Below are positions 1 to 10,414 of a stretch of 64,000 nucleotides of DNA, in pieces. How positions within the stretch are numbered: position 1 is the first letter of the stretch; the number at the start of each line of letters is the position of its first letter. This DNA comes from Sanguinoderma infundibulare. Lineage: Eukaryota; Basidiomycota; Agaricomycetes; Polyporales; Polyporaceae. The translations under genes were made by a program, and so were the position numbers. The notes below the pieces were generated by a model. It was not told where the DNA came from. It saw only the letters and a program-made list of their open reading frames with translations, and did not search any database. Location of the stretch: positions 1,488,001 to 1,552,000 of the forward strand of contig JAVLRN010000008.1 in the NCBI GenBank assembly GCA_032821775.1, written 5' to 3'.

Positions 1-680
1 ACGACTTGGCGGCGCGGTCGTAGCCCTGTAACAACGGTCCATCATCGATCAGTCATTGCATGACTGGACGACAGTTCGCATGGTGACAACGCGGCTCACG
101 CTGGCTTCGGATATGTCGAGCATCCGCCCCTCTGCGCCACTCTGGTCTTGGAAGATCATCAGATGGCCGCAGCGGGAGCAGTACACATCGTGCGCAGTTT
201 TCTTCCCATCCTGCCCTCCCGCAGCGCTTCAACTAGCCACTCGCGAGTGTGGACGCCGCGCTCGAGCGCCGTGAATACCCTGTCCATTGGAAGCTATCCA
301 TGAGAATAAAGGCATGAATGAGACATTGCAACAAAGGACAAACCAATCAATGAACTCGGTCTCCTTACCGCAACGCGGGCACACCTGCGGTGGGTGGGTA
401 GTATGTGTCCCGACGATGTTGAGCTCGGGGAAGTTGTGTTCGAGGAGCTCCGAGAGGCAATGCTCCTCGTCTTTATCGATAATCAAGGCGTACTTGGGCC
501 CATCTGGTGCTTCTTTGATCTCCATATACTTGGTGACGCTAGTGGCACGGGCCTCCGTCTAGTACAGAGGCGTGAATAGTTGTAGTAAGCAAGCGGGAGC
601 GATATACACACCTTATGGATGGCAGAGAAGGCCACGACGCTGATCACGACGAAGGACAAGAGGCGAAACGGCGACTTCAT
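1..680 (-). pseudogene. Zinc-ribbon membrane-anchored protein, copy 1 (frameshifted, cut by window edge)
   Basis: Exons read on the minus strand: 680-612 (23 codons, a hydrophobic signal or anchor starting MKSPFRLLSF), 558-344, and 279 downward. Exon 2 carries the first CxxC knuckle (VCPRCGK) and exon 3 begins with the conserved WVFTALERGVHTREW stretch. Compared with copy 2 (3402-4348), one base is missing near position 207. This shifts the frame just before the second knuckle, so the YCSRCGH motif is only found out of frame. A donor-like GTGAGC follows further down, as in copy 2. The 3' end lies outside the window. I do not recognise a function for this basidiomycete family. A sequencing error at the indel cannot be excluded. 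Confidence 0.55.
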
Positions 681-1541
681 CGTGAGCAAACAGTGGACGG
701 TTTGCTTCCACTCCATGCATGATGATACCATCTTATATGCCCTCACGATATCACCGTGCATGGCCGGCCATGATCCTTGAATGCTCTGATTGCGTGATGT
801 ACGCGATAGGAATTCTTCATGCACCCACTGTGTCTAGGGTATGTCAAAAGACAGAACAGTCGCGAAGGCGCGCTACTTACTGAGCCGCAGGATGGACTTG
901 CTGAAATCAATGCACCAACACGGGTGAACGAGAGAACCAAAGCAGTTGGGCATGTACCGAAACTCCACCAGCATGGACTGCGCCCGGATGGACACATGAC
1001 TGGCGGGTATAAGATAGTTAGCCAGATGATATGCCTTCGCAACAAAGAGAGCAGGCAAAATGGCTTTGTTGCCTAAGACGTAGAAATTCTCGCGTCCAGA
1101 AACCCATCTCATGACACAGCGCCGCCTCTCGCATCTTCGTCACCCGAGGAAAGGCATGTTCACGTGTCGAAATGCGTGACAAATGAATCAACGCACCACA
1201 GGGCAATCGAAACACCGAATTTGACGGACCGACGTCCAACAGCGCGCAGTAAACCGGATATTTGTGGATAATCTGTCATTTGCATTTGTGGTCTACTCGA
1301 ATTGATTCCACTGAGTAGTAGTTGATCAGGTGACGACTTGGGGCCTGAAAGGTATGTCGAATGGCTGGTGTGCTTCACTTGGACCGCTAGCGGGCTAGGG
1401 TCCGCACGGGAGCGGAAGCCGAGTACGAGTGCATACAGCCGGCCAGGGGATCCGGAACAGGAGAAGGCGTGTAAGTAGATTTGTTACCAGCGGTGACTCG
1501 GAGCGACGCTGTTGTGGTGGGAGTCAAGAACCAGTTCAACC
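1..1541. repeat. Duplicated block, copy 1
   Basis: This segment is repeated in direct orientation at about 3660-5390. Matching landmarks are the zinc-ribbon gene (start codons at 680 and 4348), the sequence around the GGAATTC at 810 and 4477, the block near 950 and 4620, and the stretch before a GTAAGTAGATTT at about 1469 and 5314. Similarity fades after about 1541 (5388 in copy 2). The left boundary is outside the window. Minus-strand reading frames around 873-1239 are also shared, but I could not assemble them into a gene. Confidence 0.7.
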
Positions 1542-3400
1542 CGCCGGGAGCCTGAGAGAATCGAACGTGATGGGAAAGCGCTTTGCAAATAGATCCAAAC
1601 AGTCACTTTCCCAGGAAGCCGTGACACATGCGTCACCACCGCACAGTTGAGACGCCTGCCTCTGGAACTTGAGCTTGAACTATGAGGTTCTCGATGTATG
1701 GCGACCTTTTTGACACGGTACTCCAAGATCTTTTCTTGCGCTACGATTGGTACACTGTGGCATTACTAACAGCCACTAGGCCTACCATGATCTTTGCCCT
1801 CCTCGGCACCGTGATGTGCGGCACAGTCGGAGTCTCGCGGCTCTACGAGTAAGCAGTCTCGATACTCAGGTCCTTTCGCGACGCTTGCAAGGTTGTCCAA
1901 GATACAGCTGGAAAGCCAGCTACTCAATGTGCGCTTCATCTGCCTGACGTATCTCGCCTGTGTTTCACCACCAAGCTGAGGTTAATTCCTTGAGGGACGC
2001 CGCGACGTACTCGTCCCACATCCTTTCAACTAAGTATGTAAATCTCGGAATTATTCCATTGCTTGTAATTGATGCTGACCTGAACTTGTGGTGCACTCCA
2101 GACGAGAGAGACGCGCGCCATTTGTCGTACGGTTTCTCGACTTTCCGCTTATAGCTAGTATACGCCGTGCAGCAACTACATCTTCTGCAGATCAACATCT
2201 TTCTCCATTATACCCCAGCTATCACCTCGTGGGCTGGAGCAACTGCGACGCGTTCAACGAAGCAGGGTCTCGCGCCGACACAGCCTCGCCGCCCCAGTCA
2301 AACCCAGTTAACAAGGGAGCTAGTCCTTATGGACTCTCCCACTTCTAGAGCGCTGGTACAGGTACAGGTCTCCTTTGGCACTCTGGTGTTTGGGCAGCGC
2401 ATGTTACCATGCAGCATGCCCACAGCCTCCTTAGCCTTATCCCGGGAAGGTCTCCTTTGGCATGCGGAGATGCTTGTATTCAAGCGTTTCGATGCCCCAC
2501 GGCGGGCAGCACCCATGATGACCATGGTCAGCTGCCCGGCGAGCGGCACGCGGGGTGAAGCGCGGGGGTAAGGTTGTGCGCGACACCGAGGCGGAGCGCC
2601 TCCGTTCCGTGCCCGGCGCACCGCGACTACTTGATGAGACTTCGACGTTGGGGCTGCGAAGCTGTCGATAAAACGCAGGTCCCTGAGGGCATCTCATAGC
2701 TCGGGGATAGCTAAGACAGTCGGGCGTGTACGATGCCGAGAGTGTACGATGCGGAGAGTCCACGAACGTCGATGCGCTCGTCAATGTATACGTACGAGTC
2801 CAGGTCAGGGCCAAGGTAGCCATCGAGATATGTACTCCATGAAGGACCTAGGAATTCGATTGGGATACGTCTAGACCGAAGCTGCAGTAGTTGGTATACA
2901 ATCCGAGCTTATGGCCGACAGTGTGACTGGATGTGAATGAGTATGGACGGGACGCGGACGGACTTGGTTTTGCATAAATACATCCCCAAGCCTGCCAGGG
3001 ATTAAAACGAAATTCAAGGACGCTTCGCATAGGCAGAGGAGCAGAGGAGCAAAGCTTGAAACTGGCATGCAGTAGCGTCATGAAGCCGATGCTCCAAGTA
3101 TGCGGTGTGCGAGCTTGACCTGCCATTCGTGCCCCCATTGTGTGATAGCAGCGACGACCATATAACTCGTTCCGTCTAGATCTTTCTGCAAGCAGAGCCG
3201 GGGCTAGTGGTGCGCCTAATATCTCATCATAGAACATACTATACAAATCATTAAATCGCAGCTGCTATCTGCTATTCCTACACTCCGCATTCATCTTCGT
3301 GAGTAACGTCTAAGCTTGTACCACATCGGGGGTTCATGTGGTAGACAGCTAGGGAATTTGTTCCTGGCGTACTGATGAGCGACGGTCGGAACCGTACAGT
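1542..3400. other. Spacer between the duplicated blocks, no gene resolved
   Basis: Only scattered short open frames are present. A possible signal-peptide exon starts with an ATG at 1797 (MIFALLGTVMCGTVGV) and runs into a GTAAGC donor near 1851, but no convincing downstream exon was found. A TATA-like GCATAAATAC lies near 2972. Nothing else could be supported. Confidence 0.3.
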
Positions 3401-3401
3401 T

Positions 3402-3650
3402 TCACATGCGTACCGATACAGCATCCGAATCATCGTGAATCCAGTTGAACGATCCACCGGCAGGCCAACCGGGAACACGTTTAGCAACCGTGTCAGCGAC
3501 GGAATCGTCATCGCGGATCCAGTCGATCGCTCCAGGCCAAGCGGCGGGCGCACGTTTAGCAACCGTGTCGGCGACGGAATCGTCATCAAAGAGCCAGCGG
3601 GATCCGCCTAGCCAACCGGGCGCACGTTCAGCGACGTCGCGTTTATAACC
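3402..3650 (-). repeat. Three tandem units of 72-75 bp encoding KR-bounded peptides
   Basis: The plus-strand sequence ACGTTTAGCAACCGTGTC occurs at 3477 and 3552, and a diverged version (ACGTTCAGCGACGTCGC) starts at 3624, giving periods of 75 and 72 bp. Each unit is a whole number of codons. The conserved half encodes DDDSVADTVAKR. The variable half encodes a Trp-containing segment (PGWLGGSRWLF, PAAWPGAIDWIR, PGWPAGGSFNWIH). The last unit lacks its terminal KR. Confidence 0.75.
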
Positions 3651-4348
3651 TTGATGTCCCCACGACTGTGCAGCGTGGTCGTATTGCTGTGCATGCAACG
3701 ACGGTTCACCACATATCATCAGTAATTGCATCACGGCGAGATATCCGTCATCGCGACTCACGTTTGCCTCGGAGATGTGGGTCATCGGGCCCTCTGCGCC
3801 CGTCGCATCTCGGAATGCGGTCAGATGGCCGCACCGGGAACAGTACACATCGTGTTCGGTTTTCTTCCCGATCCTACGGTCCCGGATCGCCTCGACGAAC
3901 CACTCGCGCGTATGGACGCCGCGCTCGAGTGCCGTGTATACCCTGCCCATTCCAGGTCAACTACAGCATGAACATGAATACGGGCTGCATGGATGGACGA
4001 ACCAATCTATAAATTCGGTCGCCTTTCCACAGCGCGCGCACACCTGCGGCGGGTGCGTCGTGTACGTGCCCTTGAACCCGAACTCGCTGAAGTCTTCCCC
4101 GAGGAGCTCGGAGAGACGGCGCTGTTCGTCCTCGTCGATGAAATTGAGGTACTTCGCATCCTCGGCCGGCGGGTCCTCGAGCTCGATGTATTTGTACTTC
4201 GTGGTATCAGTGGCGCGAGCCTCCGTCTATCGCAGATGCGTAAATGGTTGAAGCAGAGAAGTGAGTGCGACATACGCACCTTGTAAACGACAGAGAACGC
4301 GACCACGCTGATCACGATGAAGGATAAAAGGCGAAGCGGCGACTTCAT
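3402..4348 (-). CDS. Zinc-ribbon membrane-anchored protein, copy 2, with C-terminal KR-flanked repeats
   Basis: Exons 4348-4280, 4226-4003, 3942-3762 and 3686-3402 keep phase and give 252 residues. Residues 1-23 (MKSPLRLLSFIVISVVAFSV...) form a signal peptide or anchor. An acidic region follows, then two CxxC knuckles, C86/C89 (VCARCGK) and C132/C135 (YCSRCGH), which suggest a four-cysteine metal site. From residue 159 the protein changes character: three units of 24-25 residues (about 180-203, 204-228, 229-252) are rich in W, P and G, carry a shared DDDSVADTVAKR end, and are separated by KR. The 75-nt intron before the repeat exon is stop-free and in frame, so reading through is also possible. 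No function is known to me. The link between ribbon part and repeat part rests on frame continuity only. Confidence 0.55.
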
Positions 4349-5390
4349 AGAGAGCAAACAGTGGACGATTTGCTTCCACCCCATGCACAATGATACCGTC
4401 TTATATGCCCTCACGATATCACCGTGCATGGCCGGCCATGATCTAATGCTCAAACCGCGTGATGTACGCGATAGGAATTCTTCATGCACCCACTGTGTCT
4501 AGGGCAAGTCGAAAGACAGAACAGTCGCAAAGGCGCGCTGCTGAGTGAGCCGCAGGACGAACTTGCGGAAATCCATGCACCAACACGGGTGAGAAATCAA
4601 CGAGAGAACCAAAGCAGTTTGGCATGTACCGAAACTCCACCAGCATGGACTGCGCCCGGACGGACACATGACTGGCGGTTATAAGATAGTTAGCCGGATG
4701 ATATGCCTTCGCAACAAAGAGAGCAGGCAAAATGGCTTTGTGGACTAACTAACCTCGTGATGTACACGATAGGAATTGTTCATGTACCCACTGTGGGGTG
4801 AGAAATCAACGAGAGAACCAAAGCAGTTGGGCATGTACCAAAACTCCACCAGCATGAACTGCGCCCGGACGGACACATGACTGGGGGGTATAAGATAGAT
4901 AGCCGGATGATATGCCTTCGCAACAAAGAGAGCAGGCAAAATGGCATTGTGGCCTGAGACGTAGAAATTCTCGCGTCTAGCAACCCATCTCAAGACACAG
5001 CGCCACCTCTCGCATCTTCGTCACCCAAGGAAAGGCATGTTCGCGTGTCGAAATGCATCATAAATAAACCAACGCACCACAGGGCAATCGAAACAATGAA
5101 TTTGAAGAACCGACATCCAACAGCGTGCAGTAAACCCGACTCGGATATCGAGTAGTAGTTCAAGTTGATCAGGTGACGACTTGGGACCTGAAACGTATGT
5201 CGAATGGCTGATGTGCTTCACTTGGACCGCTAGCGGGTTATGGTCCACACTGGAGCGGAAGCCGAGTACGAGTGCATACAGCCGTCCAGGGGATCCGGAG
5301 CAGGAGAAGGCGTGTAAGTAGATTTGTTACTACTAGTAGCGGCGACTTGGAGCGACGCTGTCGTGCCACGTGGGAGTCAAGAACCAGTTA
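3660..5390. repeat. Duplicated block, copy 2
   Basis: Direct repeat of the block at 1-1541. The offset is about 3668 bp at the zinc-ribbon start codon and about 3850 bp at the far end. The difference comes mainly from an extra internal duplication in this copy (4589-4743 and 4798-4952). Small indels and substitutions throughout show that the duplication is not recent. Confidence 0.7.
4589..4952. repeat. Internal direct duplication of about 155 bp
   Basis: The segment from GTGAGAAATCAACGAGAG to AAAATGGCTTTGTGG at 4589-4743 recurs at about 4798-4952 with few changes. The first block has only one version (about 905-1070). In the minus direction the segment encodes a hydrophobic stretch (LPALFVAKAYHPANYLI) followed by SHVSVRAQSMLVEF, so an exon may have been duplicated. 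The gene it belonged to could not be reconstructed. Confidence 0.65.
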
Positions 5391-6140
5391 GGCCGTCGGC
5401 GCTTGTGTGTCTGCGTGTCACGCTCCCACGGCCCACAACGGGGTGACGCTGCCGCCGTCACGCCAAAATTTGCTCCTCCGAGTCTTGCATTGGGACGACC
5501 ACAACTAGGTCCTCAATGGACGGCGACCATTTGCACGCGATAATAGTAAGTACATGAGCCTCATCATCTCCACTAGTTTATCCTGTCCACCATGTCAATG
5601 TCGCTTGCCAGATTCCTGTCACGTCCTCAGAGCTCAGCGACTTCTTCCGCCGGTGGCACCCTCTCTTCACCTGGAATAATCGGCACACTAGCAGAGATGT
5701 GTTCGTCGCGACGGGGTCGACATCGTGACAACTCTCACCGATGATCTCACCATCGATCTCGGCAAATAGGTGGGGAATGTGGTCCTGGTTCGTGCTTCTT
5801 TGAGGTGACGATTATGGTCGCCCCCATCGTCCTTGTCTGTCCCCCGTGTTTTAGTACGTCTGGCTGTTTTGAGCCGTTCGGGGCTCGTTAGGAAGTTATC
5901 GCAGTCTTCGTGATGTCTTACCGTTTAGTTGATTTGGTCGTGAATTGAGGAGAACTACAAATGTTGGGCGATATGGGTGCTCCAACGCTCACCTCTTTTT
6001 GCCCTCTCCCTCCTTCCATCTCTCTCAAATTCAAGCCCTCCTGTTGCTGCCGCCACGGATCCGGTCCACTCTGCTAGAAAGTATCGAACATCCTTACACG
6101 CTTCCCCTGTGTGTGTACGAAGGCGATCCACAATCACGAC
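5391..6140. other. Intergenic, nothing recognised
   Basis: Short frames only. No motif, RNA gene or splice-consistent exon set was found in either direction. Confidence 0.3.
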
Positions 6141-6554
6141 ATGTCCTTCGGACGACCCGCCTGCATCGTTTACGGGAGGTACAGCCCCTGGCTACTCGAG
6201 CGTTGCCGCATTATTCCTAGATTCAACGAAGACGCGGTGAGTGAACACAACGTGCAGACCGTCCAGACGCTGATGAGCACAACGTCGGTAGCGGGATAAT
6301 CTCGGGCGACTCCACCCCGATCCTTCCCGCATACCCGGAACCTTTTCCCCGCGCGATCTGGGTAACGGTGTGCTTTTGTGTACACTCCCGACTCTCTATC
6401 TACGCAGACGAGTGTCAGAGCGTCGCCCGCGCACCCTTACGAGGGGCTCACCGCTAGGATGCGTGCCCTGCTTCGTATGATGGCTGACAATGAGCTCATC
6501 CCCGTCCCCTTGGAAGCCTTGGAAGGCACGGGCGGAGATGATGTGGCAGAGTAG
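6141..6554 (+). CDS. Small uncharacterised protein (80 aa, two exons)
   Basis: An ATG at 6141 opens 32 codons (MSFGRPACIVYGRYSPW...) that end in a phase-0 GTGAGT donor at 6237. A CGCAG acceptor gives exon 2 at 6408-6554, a helical-looking stretch (GLTARMRALLRMMADNEL) with an acidic end and a TAG stop. The 171-nt intron is longer than usual here, so a short middle exon may be missing. It sits just upstream of the Mug135-like gene and could be a separate small gene or the 5' part of something larger. No family was recognised. Confidence 0.35.
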
Positions 6555-6833
6555 AACATGAGATGGAATGTGATACCAGGACCTGCGATTGTAAACGTTT
6601 GGAAGAGATCATGTTTTCCCTGCACTCGTACCAGATTCGAGCACGATCAGTTGAGTTGTTGAGCAGTTCCTTGGCCATTCGCAAAGCTAGGTCAAAGTGT
6701 CGGCCTCTCGTGGTAGGCGGACGTGAAACGGGCCCCGGACCGGGAGAGGGGTTCATCGCAAATGCCATGACATCACTGCCAGTGCTTGCGGACAATCCTT
6801 CTCTAAAACCACCACCACCTCATCGCACCGCGT

Positions 6834-7420
6834 ATGGAGAACAGTAAAGCACCGGTACCGTCGTCATCCCAAGGACTGGCCGCAGGTCCAGGCGTGGAAG
6901 AGCGGCTGACAGCCAAACTCGTGAGCCTCGGCGAACGCATCGACGCCCTGGAGAAGCGCCTCGACGTCGTCGCGCCGCTCGCCATTCGGGGCTACGTCAA
7001 AAACGCTACAGTACGTGGTCGCCGCACCATTCCGAGTCCCTTGTTTCTCACAGACCGCGGCGGCACCGCGCGGGTGCAGTGGCAGAACTGTCTGTATCAC
7101 GACGAAGACGACCTCGAAGAGGTCCCGTTCCCCGACGGTAGACTGCCGTGGGGGAGGACAGTCGAAGCCCCGCTTGGGGTACGTCTTCTTTCCATTTATC
7201 TCTCTACATGTGAATGTTCACGACGTGCGCTGTGCAGCCGGTCGTCCTTCCCCGGCTCACGTCCCTCGACTCCGTCAGCGCACTTAGCGAAGCACAGACG
7301 CACGGGTATTTCGCCGGGTATTACCCTGCGGAGGCTGCTCAGGGAGGCATGCCGACGGACGGGGTCTGCAAGGAGAGGATCCTGGAAGCTATCGGGTGGC
7401 GAGGAGAAGAGCGTCTGTAA
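6834..7420 (+). CDS. Mug135-like protein, copy A
   Basis: Exons 6834-7010, 7086-7178 and 7238-7420 join in phase 0 and give 150 residues. The N-terminus is low complexity, then a coiled-coil-like segment (LVSLGERIDALEKRLDVV). The second exon carries the VPFPDGRLPWG core and the third carries LPRLTSLDSVSAL followed by HGYFAGYYP. This PF-DG, LP-LTS, GY order is what I know from the Mug135-like C-terminal family, which is widespread in Agaricomycetes and without a defined role. The acceptor at 7085 was chosen because the minus-strand paralogue uses the same GGCAG|AA site. The 75-nt first intron is stop-free and in frame, so an unspliced product is possible. It faces its paralogue tail to tail. 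Confidence 0.55.
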
Positions 7421-7568
7421 GTCAGCACGCCGCGGACGTATCAAGTATTCATCGCACTGCAAACGCGCGGATAGTGGATCCACACGTCCGCGCTCGCTTC
7501 CCTGCACAAAATTCCATATCAACACGCGTTCTATCCATTGACTGTACTGTACTGCGAAATTTGAAAAC

Positions 7569-8242
7569 TTACGCGACTTTGACATGCGCACTTACCGAGT
7601 CGAGACTGTGACCATACACGCAACTGCATTCAAGAAAGCTTCCCCGAGTCGTTTCAACTGTTCGACGTCGGACAGCGAAGATGCCATGCACGCCGTAGGA
7701 GACGAATGCGGAACAGATCGCGTCTGTGAGATTTGGCGGAGACGACGGGGGCGCCGTCAGTACTAGTCGTCCTCGCGGCCGCCGCCCAATGGCGATCCTC
7801 CGTCTTCTTTCGGCGGCAGTGGCAGGAACGTCTTTGTCCGGGAAATAGCCCTTGAAGTATCCATACGACTGGCGGCGGCCGAGGGCCTTGACGGATTCGA
7901 CCGACGTGAGCGGCGGAAGCGTAACCATCTGCACCCTAAGTACATATCATCAACGCCACCGTCATCCGTTAAGTAATGTAGAAAGGAAGTAGCACTCACT
8001 TTTTCCGAGTGCCTGGCCGGGCCGCGCACGGACTTGCCCCACGGGAAGGTGCCGTCGTGGAAGGGCACTTCGACGAGATGGTTGACTCCACAGTCGAAGG
8101 CATTCTGCCGCTTCACAAGAACCCTGAGCGTCGAGCGAGCGAGAACACACGGAAGATACACCCAACGGAGACCTACCCGCCTAACCTCCATATAGCACCG
8201 AGCTGTCAAGGTTAGCAGTGTATCCTGGTTCGGAGCTTGCAT
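7569..8242 (-). CDS. Mug135-like protein, copy B
   Basis: This is the paralogue of the plus-strand gene at 6834-7420. The best supported exons carry VEVPFHDGTFPWGKSV (ending at a GTGAGT donor after 8000) and LPPLTSVESVKALG with YGYFKGYFP (from 7928). An upstream exon starting at an ATG at 8242 (MQAPNQDTLLTLTAR) fits the family's N-terminal part. A further upstream exon near 8380 is possible. After GYFPDK the reading is ambiguous. The joined frame stays open to 7569, but another frame ends naturally at 7763 with an acidic tail, so either an indel or an unseen intron is present. Confidence 0.45.
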
Positions 8243-8525
8243 TTGAATCGGGGAGAGAAGTGTGCTCACCGACTAAGCCCACCAAGATCCATTCTGGCCT
8301 CCTGACGTACATAAAGGCTCGACGTCGCGACGATCTTGGTGGACGGATAGCAAGTTCATCAATTGCGAGAGGTGACATTACAGAGCGAGAGCATGAGCAA
8401 ACGAACACAGCACGTATGTATGGCAGGCGAATATTGAGATGATATGCAATGCGAGATAGACAACAACCAACCATGATTTAAACAAATGCGGACCCCGCCA
8501 GTGCGATAGCATGCTCGTGAGGCGC

Positions 8526-9996
8526 CTAGTCGTCGCCGATTTTCGGTGCGAGGTAATACCGGATGAATCCCTGGTTGAATGCGTACGACACCTGCACGGA
8601 ACAAACAAGTGCGAGCCGTCAGCTTCGGATTCACCCCGTGAGGGGAAACACGTGAGACGTACGAGAAGGGGGACATCGTTGGACATCATAAGCTGGACCT
8701 TCTTCGACAAGCTCGAGCTCTTGGAGAAGTTGACGAGGTACTTGAGGGAGAACGTGAGTGTCACCGCCTGGTTCATCTCTATCTGCACGCCGTCAAAGTC
8801 GTCATCCTCGCCCTCCTCGTCCTCGTCCTCGTTCTTTGCCTTCTTCGTGGGCTTGCTCTGCCGTCGCCGTGAGCGCCTCATTGGGCGAACCAGAACCCAG
8901 AACGCGCAACGCACCTTGCCCGACCCCCGCTTCCGCTTCTTGCCTGACCCCTCCTCATCCTCATCCTCGTCCTTCGTCGGCTTGAACTCTCCTTCGCCCT
9001 CCTCGTCTTCGTCGTCCACTCCGTTCATCTCGACGTCCTCCCCGTTTTCCTTCTTCACCTTCTCCTTCTTGATTTTCTTCTTCCCGCCCTCGTCGTCCGA
9101 CACATTCGCGTCCTCCTCGTCCTCTGGCTCGTCCTTCTCCTCGTCATCATCATCCTCGTCATCACCTCTCCGCTTGCTCGACGAGCCCTTCTTTTTCCTC
9201 CCGGACCCGGCCTCGGCCGACTGCTTGAGGAGGATGTTGCCGTTGGCGGCCTCGCCCTCGCTCACGAACCGAATACCCTCCTTGGAGACCTCTATCCGGA
9301 CGGACTCGCCGAGGAGGGAGAGGTCGCGGACGATGCGGCCGAACTCTGACGCGGGCATCGTCACAGACGCGTCGTAGTCAGTTTCGGGGATGCCGAGCTG
9401 GTCGGCTTCGATGTCCATGAGCTTCATCTCGTACTCTGCGATTCGGTCCGAGTCTGTGTTGACACACGTATCAGTACAGGAATTGCGTAAGGGGTATCGC
9501 ATGGTACTCAAAGACGCGTCACGCGCTCAACCGTGGACGGGAAAGAACTACGCACTCTTTGCCTCGTACGTAAGGGATAAGATGTCCGCGTCATCGCTAG
9601 CTTTAAGTGTGCAGATGTCGTCGTCCTTTGCGCACTTGAGGACCTTTGTGAGAGAGGTCAGGTTGACGCCTAGAGGGATTGGGCGGTCGCAACGATAGCG
9701 CTTGAAGCCGGCAGCCTCGAGCTTGACTGCGACAAGAGCGACGTGGGAGTTGTCCATCGCTTGTAGTTGCTGAGGCGAGCGAAGCGATGAGTCGCGTCGT
9801 GTTTGGGAGAGGGGTACAAAAAGAGAAGAAACTCACGATGCACTCCTCATTGCAGTCAAAGTTAGCGTCCGTGACGAGTTCTTTGACGGCTGGACGCGCA
9901 TGGTGAGTGTTGGGCAGGACGCGTCTCACCGTGGGGCTACGTACCATCGAGGAGACGCTTGAGGAGCGCGGCTTCGGACAGCTTCGCTTCCAACAT
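8526..9996 (-). CDS. PCNA: Proliferating cell nuclear antigen (PCNA) with a large charged insertion
   Basis: Six exons: 9996-9945, 9889-9837, 9769-9556, 9453-8915, 8857-8663 and 8591-8526, total 372 residues. The sliding-clamp sequence is clear from MLEAKLSEAALLKRLL through NLTSLTKVLKC, EYEMKLMDI and FSLKYLVNF to the terminal YYLAPKIGDD. PCNA is normally about 260 residues. Here roughly residues 187-308, in the second domain between GNILLKQS and the strand EMNQAVTLTF, are replaced by an insertion rich in E, D and K with KKRKR and KKAK clusters. Normally this is a loop of about a dozen residues. Intron 4 (8914-8858) is 57 nt, stop-free and in frame, so retention would lengthen the insert by 19 residues. 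The gene shares a MluI-box-rich upstream region with the gene at 10415. Confidence 0.93.
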
Positions 9997-10112
9997 CGTT
10001 GATGGGCGTAATCAGCGGTGGAAGACGCGGGATGGGTGTCGCTGCGGATGCGGTGGAGGAAGGCAATTAATGGCGGGACGAGGAGGGAAGACACTAACAG
10101 ACGCTGGCCTCG

Positions 10113-10183
10113 ACGCGTCCGCTGGAGCGTGACAACGCGTGCGTCACACAACGTCATAACGCGTTGTCACACATAACACGCGT
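10113..10183. promoter_or_regulatory. Cluster of four ACGCGT (MluI cell-cycle) boxes
   Basis: ACGCGT occurs at 10113, 10135, 10159 and 10178, four times in 71 bp, between the divergent starts of PCNA (9996) and the gene at 10415. ACGCGT is the known binding core of the MBF (Mbp1-Swi6) factor that drives G1/S genes, including PCNA, in fungi. A further ACGCGT lies in PCNA intron 1 at 9919. The palindromic site could serve both genes. Confidence 0.7.
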
Positions 10184-10414
10184 GCCGACTCAGCCACTTG
10201 CTCCTTCTCTCCCTCTTCCAGGTCCACCACCACTGCCCGAGTCCGACTTGAGCAGCAAAACCGCTGCCGACTGGACTGCAAAGTTTCGACAGTTGTTTCT
10301 CGAGACGTCTACCAGTCCCGATCATAATTCGTCAGCCAACCTCCCATTTAAAATCCACCGCCGGCCACAACTGACCTTTCTTCGTCTGCTTGCTGGTCAT
10401 AGCAGGCCACGCCG

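Noticed and set aside
3402..3650. CRISPR-like array
   Set aside because: Repeats of 72-75 bp are contiguous, in frame and codon-multiple, and the organism is eukaryotic.
8511..9377. Plus-strand frame of 288 codons with long Ser runs, opposite PCNA
   Set aside because: It is the antisense of the acidic and lysine codons in the PCNA insertion; the minus strand shows a conserved protein with proper splice sites.
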